Positions 11,182 to 23,385 are shown, counted from the stretch's first letter. The stretch is 64,000 nt of DNA from Haliclona indistincta (GCA_964017065.1 OZ024790.1:1978631-2042630); one strand, 5' to 3'. The notes: generated by a model from the letters alone, not told the origin. Made by a program: numbers and translations.

Positions 11182-11222
11182 TTCTTCCATCTGGCTCAAA
11201 AATTATTTGAGCCAGATGGAAG
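11182..11222. repeat. Short perfect hairpin
   Basis: The stem CTTCCATCTGGCTCAAA pairs with its complement around an AT loop. A related GAGCC/CAGATGG motif occurs near 11715. Function is unknown. Confidence 0.8.
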
Positions 11223-11229
11223 GAAACGT

Positions 11230-12595
11230 CTAAGTTTTATTAAAGTTAGTATGAATGTGCATTGGTACCTAGTCTACGATTCCCTCAATATAGGGTTATT
11301 ACAGTCGCAAACATGACAGAATTGGAAGGCAAAAACTCTCTTCTCGGTACCGACCTTGTTCACAAAACAGATCAACAGAAACTCCTACAAGACACTGTAA
11401 GGCAGGAGACTTGCACGCAAGAAAACTGTATAACTGTAGAACGAGAAAACTATCTTGGCGCTCGAGACAGATTCGTAAGGTAGAAAGAATTCACTAATAA
11501 ATGCAATTATCGAGGCTCCGCCCCCTCAATTCATCTTCTTTTATTTTTTATTACAAATACGAAGGAGTTTGCGTCTTTCTGTTTGTGCGTTTTGTATTCC
11601 GGTCGAAGCACTGTACACGCTGAAACACCATCCAGCCGAATCTGTGACAAGCGATTTTTTCATTGCGGACCCTATTTATGGTCATGGTTCTCTGTATTAC
11701 GGTTAATATTTTGAGCCTTTTCAGCCAGATGGCAAACAGTAAGCATTTCGGCTGAAATTTGTTTTATGCAGTGCTTAGGCTTAGTACTATCAGAAAATAC
11801 TGGTAGGGATCTGTCTGTTCAATGTCACAAAAAGTAAAGCCCAAATATGTTGGAATCGCGAGTCAGTGCTAGTCCTGAAACGCTTATTTGTGGAGGTAAG
11901 CCAGCCAATCTGAGCTGTTGCAAGAACTTCCGAGACGGTACTAAGCACGCACAAACAGAGCGCTAACTGCTAACTGTCGCGAAGAGTCGAGAATGCACCA
12001 TTATTTAACCCCGAGGTCAAAGGTCACGAAAGTTGCCGATTTCAGCTAGCGATTGCAGAGCAACGAGCAACGATTTCGGAGATTTGAATATGCAGTTGTT
12101 TGTTACGTATATAGTGCTGTTTATAACTACAGCAGTAAAGGCTAGATTCTCTGACTTTTATTTTTTCCATTGCGGACCCTACCCTAGTCTAGGATGGCAC
12201 AGCAGATTATAATCAGTTAGCATACTAAGTACTGCGTTAGTTCTTTGCAACAAGAGTCCAGGACACTGTAGAGAGGCTGGGCGGCTATCCTACGCACGCT
12301 TCAGCCCTCAAAATTAATATTCAGCTTGCCTTCAACCAGTAATTTCTGATTCTCTGCTCGAATCTTCCTACAAATGTAAACTCCAATCGCTAGGTGTTCG
12401 TTTTGATCATCATTAGCAATAACCTCGAATGTTCAGCAAAATAAACAAGCTGCCAAAACAACTTAGAACTACTAAGGCTAAGGGACGGGAAACTAGAAGC
12501 CAATTTTGGGGCGTGGTAGAGAGGGCGGTGCAAGACAATAGGGCGGAGCAAACAATTATAATAATGGTTATAGTGCACGGATAATATACGGAAGT
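11230..12595. other. Unassigned intergenic sequence
   Basis: No exon with both splice signals and recognisable protein was found. A plus-strand frame at 11314-11483 starts ATGACAGAATTGGAAGG and is Gln/Glu/Thr-rich, but it lacks any homology I recognise. The phrase CATTGCGGACCCTA occurs twice (about 11657 and 12168), which suggests an internally repeated relic. Confidence 0.4.
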
Positions 12596-12597
12596 GA

Positions 12598-12750
12598 TTT
12601 CTAAATATCCGGAGATTTCTTTCGTGATTTCTGATTTCAAACTGTGATTTCTGATTTCAAACTGTGATTTCTGATTTCAAACTGTGATTTCTGATTTCTA
12701 ACTGTGATTTCTTTTTTCAACTGAGATTTCAGATTTCAGTTAGTGATTTC
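12598..12750. repeat. 20-bp tandem repeat
   Basis: About six imperfect units of CTGTGATTTCTGATTTCAAA are present, becoming more diverged toward 12750. Confidence 0.85.
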
Positions 12751-14154
12751 AACTGTGCATGACAGGGCATGAAGTGTTGTGAACATAACAAGACCCATAG
12801 TACAATATGCACTATCCGTAGTGACACATTACTGATTATAATTATCTGGAGCTGCTGTTGTAGTAGATAACATCATCAACTGTGCAGTAGTAGTCAAGAG
12901 TGAAGCAGCTTTGAACAGCTGTAGTATATACCCTATGTATAGACAACTAGAACTCATAATAGCAAAATTAATATTAACATGTCCAATAACGAAACACACA
13001 ACTAATAACCAGGTTAATGCTGTTGTTGCTATGGTACTAGTGTCTATTACTGCTAACATGATGTGGCTAGTCAATTACAACCATTGTCCCTTGGTCTCAT
13101 CATCAAACCCTACCCATCCAGTCTGAGCTGGTGCTGGAGGATTACTGGAAGGAGCCGCTCCAGCAAAGCTGTCACCAAACCCTCCTCCTTCTGTTGCTGC
13201 TGGTGTAGCTGCCTGCTGCTGAGGCTTTTTAGGAGATGAAAAGTCAAACTCATCATAAAATTAATTTCTTGACACCACCGAATGCTGTGTTGAATCCAGG
13301 GGATGGACTTGTTGTCACTGCGGGAGGAGGAGGAGGCTGGGCGGCTATGCCAAAGGGATCATTACCAGGAACAGGAGGGAGAGGTCTGTCCTGTACTGAT
13401 GCCAGTTTATTCATTGAGACGTATTGCTTGGGTTCGTTCTTGACAGGAGGAGGAGGAGTAGGTGTGGCGGGGAGAGCTCTGGTGCATTCTTCTTGGCTAT
13501 ATCAAGGAGGTCAGCAAAGGCATCAACCTTGGGTGGAGGACCAGGAGGTGGAGCAGGGATAGAGGAAGCTGGCTGTAGAGGTTGGGAGAATGCCATGAAG
13601 CTTTCTGACCCGGGTGAGCTGAGAAGGTCAGGTGCTGCTTGCTGTTGTGGTTGCTGGAACATGCCTACTGGCTGCTGCTGCTGGAATGGACCTTGTGGAT
13701 AGCCCATTGGTTGTCCCATACCAGAGACCATTTGTTAAGTGCCAAACGGTTGACCAAAAGATGCCATTTGGCTTCTACTGAAATTGCAATTGTGGTGGAC
13801 TTGCTAGAACGTTCTCTAGATCCATGGAAATATTTGGCTCTAGTGAGGTAGAAGTGTTGTAGGCTGGGTTAGTGTACTCTGCTGACACTCCTGAATTAAA
13901 TGTAGACGGTGACTGTGGCTGGGCAGCAAATGGGTTGAGCTGGAGGGATATTGACTCATGTGGGTTGCCTGAAGCTGGCGTGGAGGTGAAGGGAGATGAT
14001 GTCTGCGCCTCTGTAGTGTCAAAATTAGTCCATGCTGTTGGAGATGGAAGATCAAGAGAAAGCAACTCATCAGAAAATGTTCCACTAGAGTTGAGTTGTC
14101 TGCTCTCATCAGGAACAGAATAAAGCTCACTGGATGCTTGTCCTCTATACTAAA

Positions 14155-14694
14155 AGTAAAGTAAAAAAGCTTTAATAAAAAAAAACCTGAAAAGTGTAGG
14201 GATGACTCTTAAAAAAGGAAAGGAACAAGATGGGATGATGCTTGCAAAAGTAAAGGAACAAGATGGGATGATGCTTGCAAATGTAAAAGTCCCAAGTATC
14301 CCTACATCAGCGGCTTGCTGCGACGACGTGCAACTGACAAATGCGGAATCCTCTTCCTCTACCTTTACAACCGTCAATTACTTCATCGGACTGCGTCCTC
14401 CAAACACAGATACCTCTTTAGTTATTTACAACAGTCAATTACTTCATCGGACTGCGTCCTCCTAAACACAGATACCTCTAGTTATTTTAAAACCGTCAAT
14501 TACTCCATCGGACTGCGTCCTCCTTCAAGCCGCTGATGTAGGGATACTTGGGACTTTTACATTTGCAAGCATCATCCCATCTTGTTCCTTTACTTTTGCA
14601 AGCATCATCCCATCTTGTTCCTTTCCTTTTTTAAGAGTCATCCCTACACTTTTCAGGTTTTTTTTATTAAAGCTTTTTTACTTTACTTGTTCCT
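14155..14694. mobile_element. Foldback MITE, family M2, copy 1
   Basis: Arms of about 165 bp (AAAGTAAAGTAAA edge, internal tandem AAGGAACAAGATGGGATGAT units) are inverted around a centre holding three related 60-bp segments with CATCGGACTGCGTCCTCC. Each arm is bounded by TGTAGGGAT and ATCCCTACA. The ORFs here are arm artefacts. Confidence 0.8.
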
Positions 14695-14699
14695 GTTAC

Positions 14700-15500
14700 T
14701 TTTTTGAACACTATCAGTTTGAACTTATTCTATGTTACATGTTATTTCATTTTGACAACTCTGTGAGCAGCAGTTACTAGTCTAGTAGATGTGAACGTGC
14801 ACGGCCGGGTCTTGAGAGTAAGGAGTGTGGTTTAAAATAATCATTTAATATTAATTACCAATAAGAGGTTTAAAATAGTTAAAGTGGTTGAGGACGCAGA
14901 CAGCAAAATATCAAGTCCAGGTATGATATGACAACATGATACTTGTTAGTACTGTAATGGATGAAGACTGCCATGAGAGACTCGCCGGCAGTAATACTGA
15001 CAACTCGATCATGATGCTGCAAAGCCTAAATAGTTGGACCACGCCTAGTAGAATCTTGTTGATGCCAATATCACACTCACAGTAGCTTCTAGTCCTTACG
15101 CTGCGTGGTGTAGGAACCTTTCTGTGCGTAGAATCTTGCTCGTGAGCCTACTACAGGTTCACGTCTGGGCATGTCAGTTTTAACCCGCCATCTGAAGCTT
15201 TAACGAACAGATCAGTGTTACTTAGAGTATAGTACAGCTCTAGACGTATTTCATACCTCTGGCTTGCGCGCTGAAGCCTCCAGACCAGAGACAAAACGCA
15301 GTGTCGATCGAGATAGCTAGCTGCATAACTGATGTGGGCGGAGTCAATGAAAAGTAGCGTCAAGAGGGTTAATTATTTAATGGCGTCTTCAGTCCAAAAC
15401 GGCCTAAAAACCATGTTTTTCAAAGATTACTCGCTTCTGGTAGTGTTTAATGCCTATCTAAGAAGTAAGTGCACTATTCCAGATATATACACGTGCAACT
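14700..15500. other. Unassigned sequence within PTB copy B
   Basis: Between the M2 foldback and the next element there is no convincing exon. Short frames such as 15151-15363 lack splice or homology support. Confidence 0.4.
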
Positions 15501-15501
15501 G

Positions 15502-15962
15502 TGCAGGTTTGGTAGTGATTCGTTCACTCAGGACAGCGCTAGGCTTACTGAAAGAAGAAAGAAAGAAAGAAGAAAGAAGAAGATGAACAATTCGCGTGGG
15601 CGGCGATTTCTGTTTACCACTTTAGAAACGTCTGCCCGCTTCGCCAAAGGTATTTCCATGCTCAGAACATTCGCCTGCTCAATCCTAGAGGTCTGGAATC
15701 TCGAGAAACGCTACAACAGCGAAGATCTGCAACGCCCTCCCTGAGAGTCGCCATCTTGATTTTCGTCGACAAGCAAGCAGTCCTGGCGACTTTCATAGAC
15801 TTCCTACAAGCGCTCGCACTTCAGATTCCCTCAGAGATAGTGAAAATGCAGTAGAAATGTATAACAGTAGAGATATGTGCTAAAACTCATTTTCACACAT
15901 GAGTAGCCGCCATCTTAGTTCGAGGTCATCCCTACATATCATTGCCGATCGGCAATGATAAT
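15502..15962 (+). mobile_element. Hairpin-ended element, family M3, copy 1
   Basis: It runs from GTGCAGGTTTGGTAGTG through a GAAA/GAAG microsatellite (about 15550-15580) to a terminal perfect palindrome ATCATTGCCGATCGGCAAT at about 15940. It is repeated at 19901-20352, with a reverse fragment at 27884-28025. Read backward it has the same order as the Helitron-like family: hairpin, TGTAGGG, then AAGATGGCGGCTAC. Confidence 0.7.
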
Positions 15963-16138
15963 ATCTAGATTAAGATCCTAACAATAAATAATCAAAATGA
16001 AATATTCATAGCTGTTAATATTTTCCTTAGCAATATCATCAAGCTCATTCTCTAGTTTACTCCATTCATCAAGTGCTCTTTGTCTTAGTTCCTGTAAAAT
16101 CACACAGAACTAAAAATGCCACTAATAAAAAATTAATT

Positions 16139-16745
16139 GGGGCGAGCCTGAGCGAGCCCCATACTGCTCGAAAACGTCCCCCGCGCTATCTATCTATGTA
16201 TGTATGCGTACGTCATTCCGTAAATGCCCCCGCGTTGTAATTCACCGGATGGTTTCAACTGAGACTGAGCAAGCGCAAAGATCGAGAAGGAGCATGACGA
16301 TCGACGTGATCAGATGCAGAGACTGAAGAACAGAGATAGGTTAGGCTAGAGAGAAGAAGCACGAGCGACGTGATGTCAGAGAGACTGAAGAACAGAGAGA
16401 GGTTAGGCCAGAGAGAAGGAGCATGAGCGACGTGATGCAGAGACTGAAGAATTACAGAAAGCGGTTAATTAGGCTACAGCCATGCTACAGCAAATGAGAG
16501 AGAAGGAGCTGAGCGACGTGGTGGAGAGACCAAAGAACAGAGAGAGGACAGGCTGCAGCAAAGGAGAGAGATGCAGCATGAACGACGTGGTGCAGAGACT
16601 GAGGAACAGAGAGAGGACAGGCTGCAGCAAATGAGGCTTCACTCGACTGCGGCACAATCAGTGCATCACGCCTTCCCAAATGCACCTCCTCGGCTAAATA
16701 CCTACTTATGGCTACCAACACTACTCTCTCAGGCTCGCCCCACAA
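16139..16745. mobile_element. TIR MITE (GGGGCGAGCCTGAG ends)
   Basis: The left end GGGGCGAGCCTGAGCGAG pairs with the right end CTCTCAGGCTCGCCCC. The interior has four diverged tandem copies of a 60-70-bp unit containing GAGACTGAAGAACAGAGAGAGG. It lies in an intron of PTB copy B; the ORFs at 16469-16837 are internal to it. Confidence 0.75.
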
Positions 16746-17223
16746 ATGTCCTGCATTTCACTAGTTTAAAGATGGTGTATTCTTCACATAAATTTAATAC
16801 AATTACTGTGCACAGAGACGTACACATGTACCATTAAGCCACCGTAGGATTTATTTTTTCATGGCACAAAAATTTCACTTTGTAAATTATTTAGCTGGAC
16901 CTAACTTTTGTTGGTTGATTGTACTTTTTAAATCGGCTATTTTAAGTCCTATTTTTTTCGGGATTTAATGGGAATTTGAACACCTCACATCAAAGAGAAT
17001 AATTTAATTTTCGTGAATTGCTTTGCTCGCAGTGGATTTGATAGAATTAACTCTACCAACATCACTGATTTGTGAAACATGGATCAGTAAGGTAACTAAC
17101 TCACGTCAGTATTAAGAGGTGCTGTTGATAGCTGCTGTTGTGGAGGAGGAGGAGGGTCGTCCTGCACTGTCAGTGGCTCCGGCTCAGTAATCGACTTCCT
17201 AGGAGGGACTGGTGGAGGGTTCT

Positions 17224-17656
17224 CAGGGCCGGCGGACGAAATTTTAGTTGAGGGGGCATCTAATTAATATTCATATATTTATTGAACACACCCATTTTTT
17301 AATTATTTTTTTTTATGTTTGATGTTAAGACAAGAGCATACAGGCAAAAGACCAACTAGCAAAGCTATTATAAAGGCCAGCCTATAAATTACTTAACCAC
17401 ACCCACTTAATAGTTATCATTTACGATGGAATTTTTGCCGTGGTTGCCATGATCGAAGTGATTACAGCTGAAAACTGAGCCTAAGCTACTTTTTACAGCT
17501 GGGGTTGTGTCAGTATAGACAAGCGTGATTATTATAACCGTTATGAATTGAATTGTTATGAATGAATCTAATTAATTCGTTGTGAATAATAATTAGCTAC
17601 CCAGAAATGTTGGTAGGGCAGGTGCCTACCCTGCCTACCCCGTTCCGCCGGCCCTG
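17224..17656. mobile_element. TIR MITE with target duplication and empty site
   Basis: The ends CAGGGCCGGCGGA and its complement flank 433 bp. GTTCT occurs on both sides (17219-17223 and 17657-17661), and PTB copy A has the uninterrupted site GGAGGGTTCTGCATG near 6588. This indicates a 5-6-bp target duplication. Confidence 0.85.
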
Positions 17657-19377
17657 GTTCTGCATGTTAGTGAAAGAGATGTGTATACTACACATAATGT
17701 GAGTCTAATGCTTTATCTCCTCTTCTTCTTGATGAACTTCAAATGGCAGAGCAGCATGATATTCAGGAGGGGCTTCTACTCCACCCACTACCTTAGCTGA
17801 AACAAGAAAGCATCATTTTACATTTGAAAAAGTTTACAGTTGCGTTCACGTGTTTTAAAAAATGGAGGAATACAAGCATTTTTTCCTTCAGTAGTACTGA
17901 ATGGAAGTGATTAATTATTTTTTAACTATGCATGAGTAGCTACAAAGCTCACGTGCTGGTGTATTAGCTGCTGCCTCAGTTGCTGCAGCAGCCTCCTGCT
18001 CTCTTCGTTCTCTGACCCTCTTTGAGACGGAACATTAAATCAAACAGTTCCTTTGATGACTGATTGAACTGTATTGCCTATACATGGATTAATAATAGAC
18101 AGTGACTAATCCATTATAAGTTCAAAGGTCATGTTTTGAGTCAAGTAAAGCAAAATATTGGTTTGTTTAAGGGAAATTTGAACTGTAATTCAATATCTTT
18201 ATTCATTATTAGGTGTTGTATGTAATTATAATTTATCATCGGTTTGATACTCCAAAATAGTTATTTGTGAGCGGATTTGAGAGAAGGGGTCAATTTTCTA
18301 CTGCAATTTTGGAACAAACGCATGTTTTCAACTTGCTGTCATTCAGCCAAATTTAGTACCATAATGCTACAATTTGATATACAGCAAGCAGAATGACCAA
18401 AATTACACAAAACCTTTTCAGTGAGTTTCAATAATGCTCAACTGAGTAGCAGCTATTAATTTTAAAAACAGTTGTGCATTCAAAAATTGCAGGAGCGAAG
18501 TGACCCCATTCTTTTCTCAAATCCACTCACATTAATTTTAGTTCAGGTTGCATTGTGACAGACTTACCACTTGTCTTTCTGCCTTGAAGGCATATAGTTT
18601 GAGACCAGTTGTGGACTCTGTTGTCATGACGACCACACCGAAGTAGCAGATGTCATTAGGGTCATGTGTCAAGTTTGACACCTTCGATATAGCTACTCGT
18701 GTGTTAGCCTGAAATGACAGAAAAATTCAGAAAAATGAGTACATAAACAGCTAGTTCATAACGGTAGAATTATCTAAATAATTATACCATAATGATGTGC
18801 ATGTCTGTTGATTATTTTATTGATTACATACTTTACTACGCTCATCAAACAGTGCCAATCCCTACCTTCTACTCCACCCACTACCTTAGCTGAAACAAGA
18901 AAGCATCATTTTACATATGACAGAGTTTACAGCTGTGTTTATGTTTTTCTTCAGATTAAAAACAATGGAGGAATACGTGCATTTTTATTCCTACAGTAAC
19001 ACAGTTTGGAAGTGATTTATTAATTTTTTAACTGTGCATGAGTATAGCTAAAAATCTCACGTGCTGGTGTATTAGCTGCCGCCTCAGTTGCTGCAGCAGC
19101 TGCAGCAGGCCAGCAGCCTCTTTCTCTCTTCATTCTCTGACCCTCTTCTTAGCCTCTTTGAGACGGAACATCAAACAGTTCCTTTGACGACTGATTGAAC
19201 TGTATTGCCTATACAGAGATAACAATAGACTGTGAGTAATCCATTTTAAGTTCAAAGGTCATGTTTTGAGTCAAGTAAACATTACTATTTGTTGTTCAGC
19301 AAAATACTGGTTTGTTTAAGGGAAATTTGAGCTGTAATTCAATATCAGACATGTGTATTCATTGTTGGGTGTTGTAA

Positions 19378-19900
19378 TTAAAGTAAAGTAAAATAGTTTT
19401 AATAAAAAACTAAAAAGTGTAGGGATGATGCTTGCAAAAGTAAAGGAACAAGATGGGTTGATGCTTGCAAAAGTAAAGGAACAAGATGGGATAATGCTTG
19501 CAAAAGTAAAAGTCCCAAGTATCCCTACATCAGCGGCTTGCTGCGATGACGTGCAACTGACAAATGGAATCCTCTTCCTATACCTTTTACAACCGTTGAT
19601 TACTTCATCGGACTGCGTCCTCCAAAACACAGATACCTCTAGTTATTTACAACTGTCAACTACTTCATCGGACTGCGTCCTCCTAAACACAGATACCTCT
19701 ACTTATTTACAACCGTCAATTACTTCATCGGACTGCGTCCTCCTTCAAGCCGCTGATGTAGGGATACTTGGGACTTTTACTTTTGCAAGCATCATCCCAT
19801 CTTGTTCCTTTACTTTTGCAAGCATCATCCCATCTTGTTCCTTTACTTTTGCAAGCATCATCCCATCTTGTTCCTTTACTTTTGCAAGCATCATCCCATC
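19378..19900. mobile_element. Foldback M2, copy 2
   Basis: It has the same design as 14155-14694. The right arm carries four 30-bp CTTTTGCAAGCATCATCCCA units, more than the left, and is fused directly to the M3 element at 19901 (CCATC|GTGCAGG), losing its outer edge. Confidence 0.8.
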
Positions 19901-20352
19901 GTGCAGGTTTGGTAGTGATTCGTTCACTCAGGACAGCGCTAGGCTCGTTTAAAGAAGAAAGAAGAAGAAGAAAGATGAACAATTTGCGTGGGCGGCGATT
20001 TTAGTTTACCACTTTAGAAACGTCTGCCAGCTTCACCAAAGGTATTTTCATACTCACAACAATCGCCTGATCAATCCTAGATGTCTGGAATCTCGAGAAA
20101 CGCTAAAACAGCGAAGATCTTGCAAAGTGATGGCTCCCTGAGAGTCGCCATCTTGATTTTCGTCGACAAGCAAGCAGTCCCGGCGACTTTCATAGACGTC
20201 CTACAAGCGCTTACACTTCAGAGTCACTTAGAGATAGTTAAAATGCAGTATAGATGTATTATAGTAGCGATATGTGCGAAAACTCATTTTCACACATGAG
20301 TAGCCGCCATCTTAATTCGACGTCATCCCTACATATCATTGCCTATCGGCAA
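19901..20352 (+). mobile_element. Hairpin-ended element M3, copy 2
   Basis: It aligns throughout with 15502-15962. The terminal hairpin is ATCATTGCCTATCGGCAATGAT. It adjoins and truncates the M2 foldback. Confidence 0.75.
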
Positions 20353-21009
20353 TGATAATAATTTATCATCAATTTGCAACTCCACAATATTTGTGAGCGG
20401 ATTTGAGAGAAGGGGTCACTTTGCTCCTGCATTTTTCGAACAAACGCATGTTTTCAACTTGCTGCCATTCAGCCAAGTTTAGTACCATAACTCTAAAATT
20501 TGATATACAACAAGCAAAATATTATACACAAACATTTTTCAGTGACTTTCAATAATGTTTGACTGAGTAGCAGCTATTTAAAAACAGGCATGCGTTCAAA
20601 ATTGCAGGAGCAAAGTGACCCGGCCACCCCTTTTCTCATATCTGCTCACATTTAGTCAGGTTGCATTGTGACAGACTTACCACTTGTCTTTCTGCCTTGA
20701 AGGCATATAGTTTGAGACCAGATGTGGACTCTGTTGTCATCACGACCACACCAAAGTAGCAGATGTCATTAGGGTCATGTGTCAAGTGTGACACCTTCGA
20801 TATAGCTACTCGTGTGTTAGCCTGAAATGAGAGAAAATTTCAGACAAATGTGTTCATAAACAACTAGTACATAAAATAATGAATACTAGCATGCATCCAT
20901 GAGCATCTACATAAGTGGTTGATTCTAATGATTACGTACTTTTCTACGCTCATCAAACAGAATCAATCCCTTATTGTTGAGTCTTAGTATTATAAAATAG
21001 AATCAGTTG

Positions 21010-21481
21010 TACAGTGTTAGAGTGATGCAGCTTTGAACTGAGTAGATACAAACTCACGATAAACGGTAGACAATGACAATCTTAGTACATGTCCATCAAC
21101 ACAACTAATAACCAGCTAGTGTTGTTGCTATGATACTAGTGTATATTACTGCTATATGATGTATCATGATGTGGAAACACAACCCATCTGATCCAGTTTG
21201 AGTAGCTGCTGTCATCAAACCCTCCTCCTAGCCTGCTGCTGCTGCTGCTTGTGTAGCTATCTGCAGTTGTTGCTACTGAGCTGAGTTAATAGGAGATGAA
21301 TACAACAAGACAGCAATGAGCTAACCTTTACTCATAATCATCATAGATCATAACCTGACCTGCATCATTGAATGCTGTGTTGAACCCAGTAGTGACTAGC
21401 TCAATATGTGTTTGTTGTTGTCAGTAGATCAGTTAGTGTAGACCCACTACCATCACTGCAGCTGGTACATGACCTAGTGTA
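21010..21481 (-). pseudogene. Second relic of the PTB-gene 3' exon (empty-site locus)
   Basis: It is a close relative of 8430-8846, with the same substitutions relative to the intact-type exon, and continues uninterrupted into 21482. It therefore provides the pre-insertion sequence for the Helitron-like element at 8847-10091. Confidence 0.55.
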
Positions 21482-21764
21482 TGGTATGAGCTACTGTCAT
21501 CACCTACTGTGAGTGTGCAGTGCTATCCACTACCAGCATCAGCTCTAACCAACCAATTCCTGCACTACTGCAGTGTATTCCAGCTCATCATCAAGAACTA
21601 TACATGGATTGTGCACGGTATGATTGTAGTACACAATGACATGATCAATCCAAGCTAGTCAGTATCTGATCACACTGCAGTTCATCATAATAGTTACAAA
21701 CCACATGATTTTACTGCAGTGCTGTGTCTTGATTCAGTACTAGTGAGTATGAGTGAATGTATAC

Positions 21765-21844
21765 TTTACTATGTTCATATCAAACTGAGTCAATCCCTTA
21801 GTGTTGAATCCTAGTACAGCCTTGGGCTTATGATATCCAAATAG
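21765..21844 (-). pseudogene. PTB-domain exon, fourth copy
   Basis: The 80-nt exon is bounded by ACCGCAG and GTATAC and reads KPKAVLGFNTKGLTQFD, the strand region preceding the VAIS exon in PTB folds. Homologues lie at about 20997, 18860 and 8390. It may belong to a better-preserved upstream gene copy, but a continuous gene cannot be assembled around it. Confidence 0.5.
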
Positions 21845-22064
21845 CTGCGGTAAAACAGAAGAGAATTAAATTTTTTGTCATAAATAGTCTACTGGTGGTA
21901 CACATGATTTTTGAAGCAACCATGAAGGAGGCTGCAAAGATGAAAGAGTGTCACAATAATATTATGATTATACATGACAGTGACAAATACTACAACAGAG
22001 TGCAGTTGGTTTAGTTAATTGTGAATCATGATAGTGCAAGATGCTGAAAATACTCCTTTACTAT

Positions 22065-22576
22065 AATTATAGTACTATAATGTGTACTATAATGTGTACT
22101 ATAATGTGTACTATAATGTGTACTATAATGTGTACTATAATGTGTACTATAATGTGTACTATAATGTGTACTATAATGTGTACTATAATGTGTACTATAA
22201 TGTGTACTATAATGTGTACTATAATGTGTACTATAATGTGTACTATAATGTGTACTATAATGTGTACTATAATGTGTACTATAATGTGTACTATAATGTG
22301 TACTATAATGTGTACTATAATGTGTACTATAATGTGTACTATAATGTGTACTATAATGTGTACTATAATGTGTACTATAATGTGTACTATAATGTGTACT
22401 ATAATGTGTACTATAATGTGTACTATAATGTGTACTATAATGTGTACTATAATGTGTACTATAATGTGTACTATAATGTGTACTATAATGTGTACTATAA
22501 TGTGTACTATATTGGTGTACTATAATGTGTACTATAATGTGTACTATAATGTGTACTATAATGTGTACTATAACAT
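22065..22576. repeat. 12-bp satellite, about 42 units
   Basis: Near-perfect tandem TACTATAATGTG units are interrupted by one variant (TATTGGTGTAC) near 22510. Twelve is divisible by three, so long repeat ORFs appear (22041-22601, 22082-22525); they are artefacts. Confidence 0.97.
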
Positions 22577-22787
22577 GATTGTAATCACATCATTATTGTA
22601 GACATGAGCTGTGTGAGTTTAGTATAGAAGAGCTATCATAATTTTACTGTGTGACTCTATCAGACAGGTATAGACCACAATAACTCACTAGTTAGCTATC
22701 ACAGATCATCACCTGATGCTACTCCTGTCTCTACTATAGCTACAGATACTACCAGAGTCTGGTGGTACTAGAGAGGCATACACTTAC

Positions 22788-22941
22788 CAGTTTGTGAGAA
22801 TGCACAAGATGAAAGCTTTCACTCTCTGCAAATACATCGATGGTGACCTGCAGGTTCTCATACAATTGATCGACTGAATCCACTGTACGCTGCTTCCAAG
22901 CAAACATCACTGACTCAATCCTCAATAGTGATGGGATCAGA
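22788..22941 (-). CDS. Unassigned internal exon
   Basis: A minus-strand open segment has an acceptor (ATATAG) before 22941 and a good donor GTAAGTG after 22788. It encodes SLLRIESVMFAWKQ followed by an acidic stretch ending HLVHSHKL. I do not recognise the domain. It lies between the 12-bp satellite and the TIR element, downstream of the Roc-gene stop, and may be a leftover of the PTB gene series or a separate gene. Confidence 0.4.
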
Positions 22942-23254
22942 CTATATGGCGGCAATAACGTATTATACCAGCAGACAACAATTAAGCTGAACGAGACGTG
23001 ATAGGAAGTTGCACAGATCAAAAATAGAAAGTTTTATTATAGCTCAACTATGCACACAACAAAGAATTACAATTACATTACAAAAAAAATAAATAAAATC
23101 ATAACTATGGCTTTAAGATAAGATTTAACTTTATTAGGACAGTTGAGCATGAAGATTCACAGTTATCATTCAGACTCTGCATCACCTATAACACCTATAA
23201 TAGGAAATGCACATACAAAGATGAGCCATTTAGATAGTGAGGTATGTACTAGTT

Positions 23255-23385
23255 AAACAACGGTCCGAGGGCAGTATGGAATATACACGAGGGTAATCCA
23301 ATTAGAGCCCGAGGGCGCAGCCCGAGGGGTCTAATTGGATTGCACGAGTGGATATTCCATACTGCCCGAAGGACCGTTGTTTAAC
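23255..23385. repeat. Palindrome with about 60-bp arms
   Basis: The arms start AAACAACGGTCC and pass through GGGCAGTATGGAATAT; the centre is GC-rich. A related GGCAGTATGGAATAT stem recurs at 23686-23726. Confidence 0.8.

Larger units (their letters stand above)
12830..18865 (-). pseudogene. PTB-domain adaptor gene copy B, decayed and invaded
   Basis: Minus-strand remnants in order: about 18860-18833 (fused to a fragment of another exon); 18713-18566 (PTB strands, LKLYAFKAERQV); 18078-17955 (QFNQSSKELFDLMFRL-type helix); about 17802-17730; 17220-17108 (Pro-rich, with the codon that is a stop in copy A still AAG); 16095-16030; and the C-terminal region 14150-13082. Lesions: the donor after ...DDIAK reads GCTAAGGAAAAT instead of GCTAAGGTAAAC; an in-frame TAA lies near 13737; a 2-nt frameshift lies near 13465. 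Inserts are a foldback (14155-14694), a hairpin-ended element (15502-15962) and two TIR MITEs (16139-16745 and 17224-17656). Confidence 0.65.
19065..21000 (-). pseudogene. PTB-domain gene, further tandem exon copies (B2)
   Basis: Exon-like segments lie at about 20997-20939 (ILRLNNKGLILFDERRK, donor GTACGT), 20822-20678 (VAISKVSNL-type PTB exon, donor GTAAGT) and 19210-19065 (the PTB helix exon; the LMFRL segment is damaged by a deletion). They duplicate exons also present at 18865-17955 and 8395-7707. Two foldback or hairpin elements separate them (19378-20352). No C-terminal exons follow in order, so this is an internal partial duplication. Confidence 0.55.

Noticed and set aside
14155..19900. 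Possible CRISPR-like arrays from repeated 30-bp units in M2 foldbacks
   Set aside because: Few units, no unique spacers, inverted symmetry and eukaryotic context.
19425..19952. 175-codon ORF and neighbours
   Set aside because: Runs across both arms of a foldback.
22041..22601. 186- and 147-codon ORFs of four-residue repeats
   Set aside because: Artefact of the 12-bp satellite.
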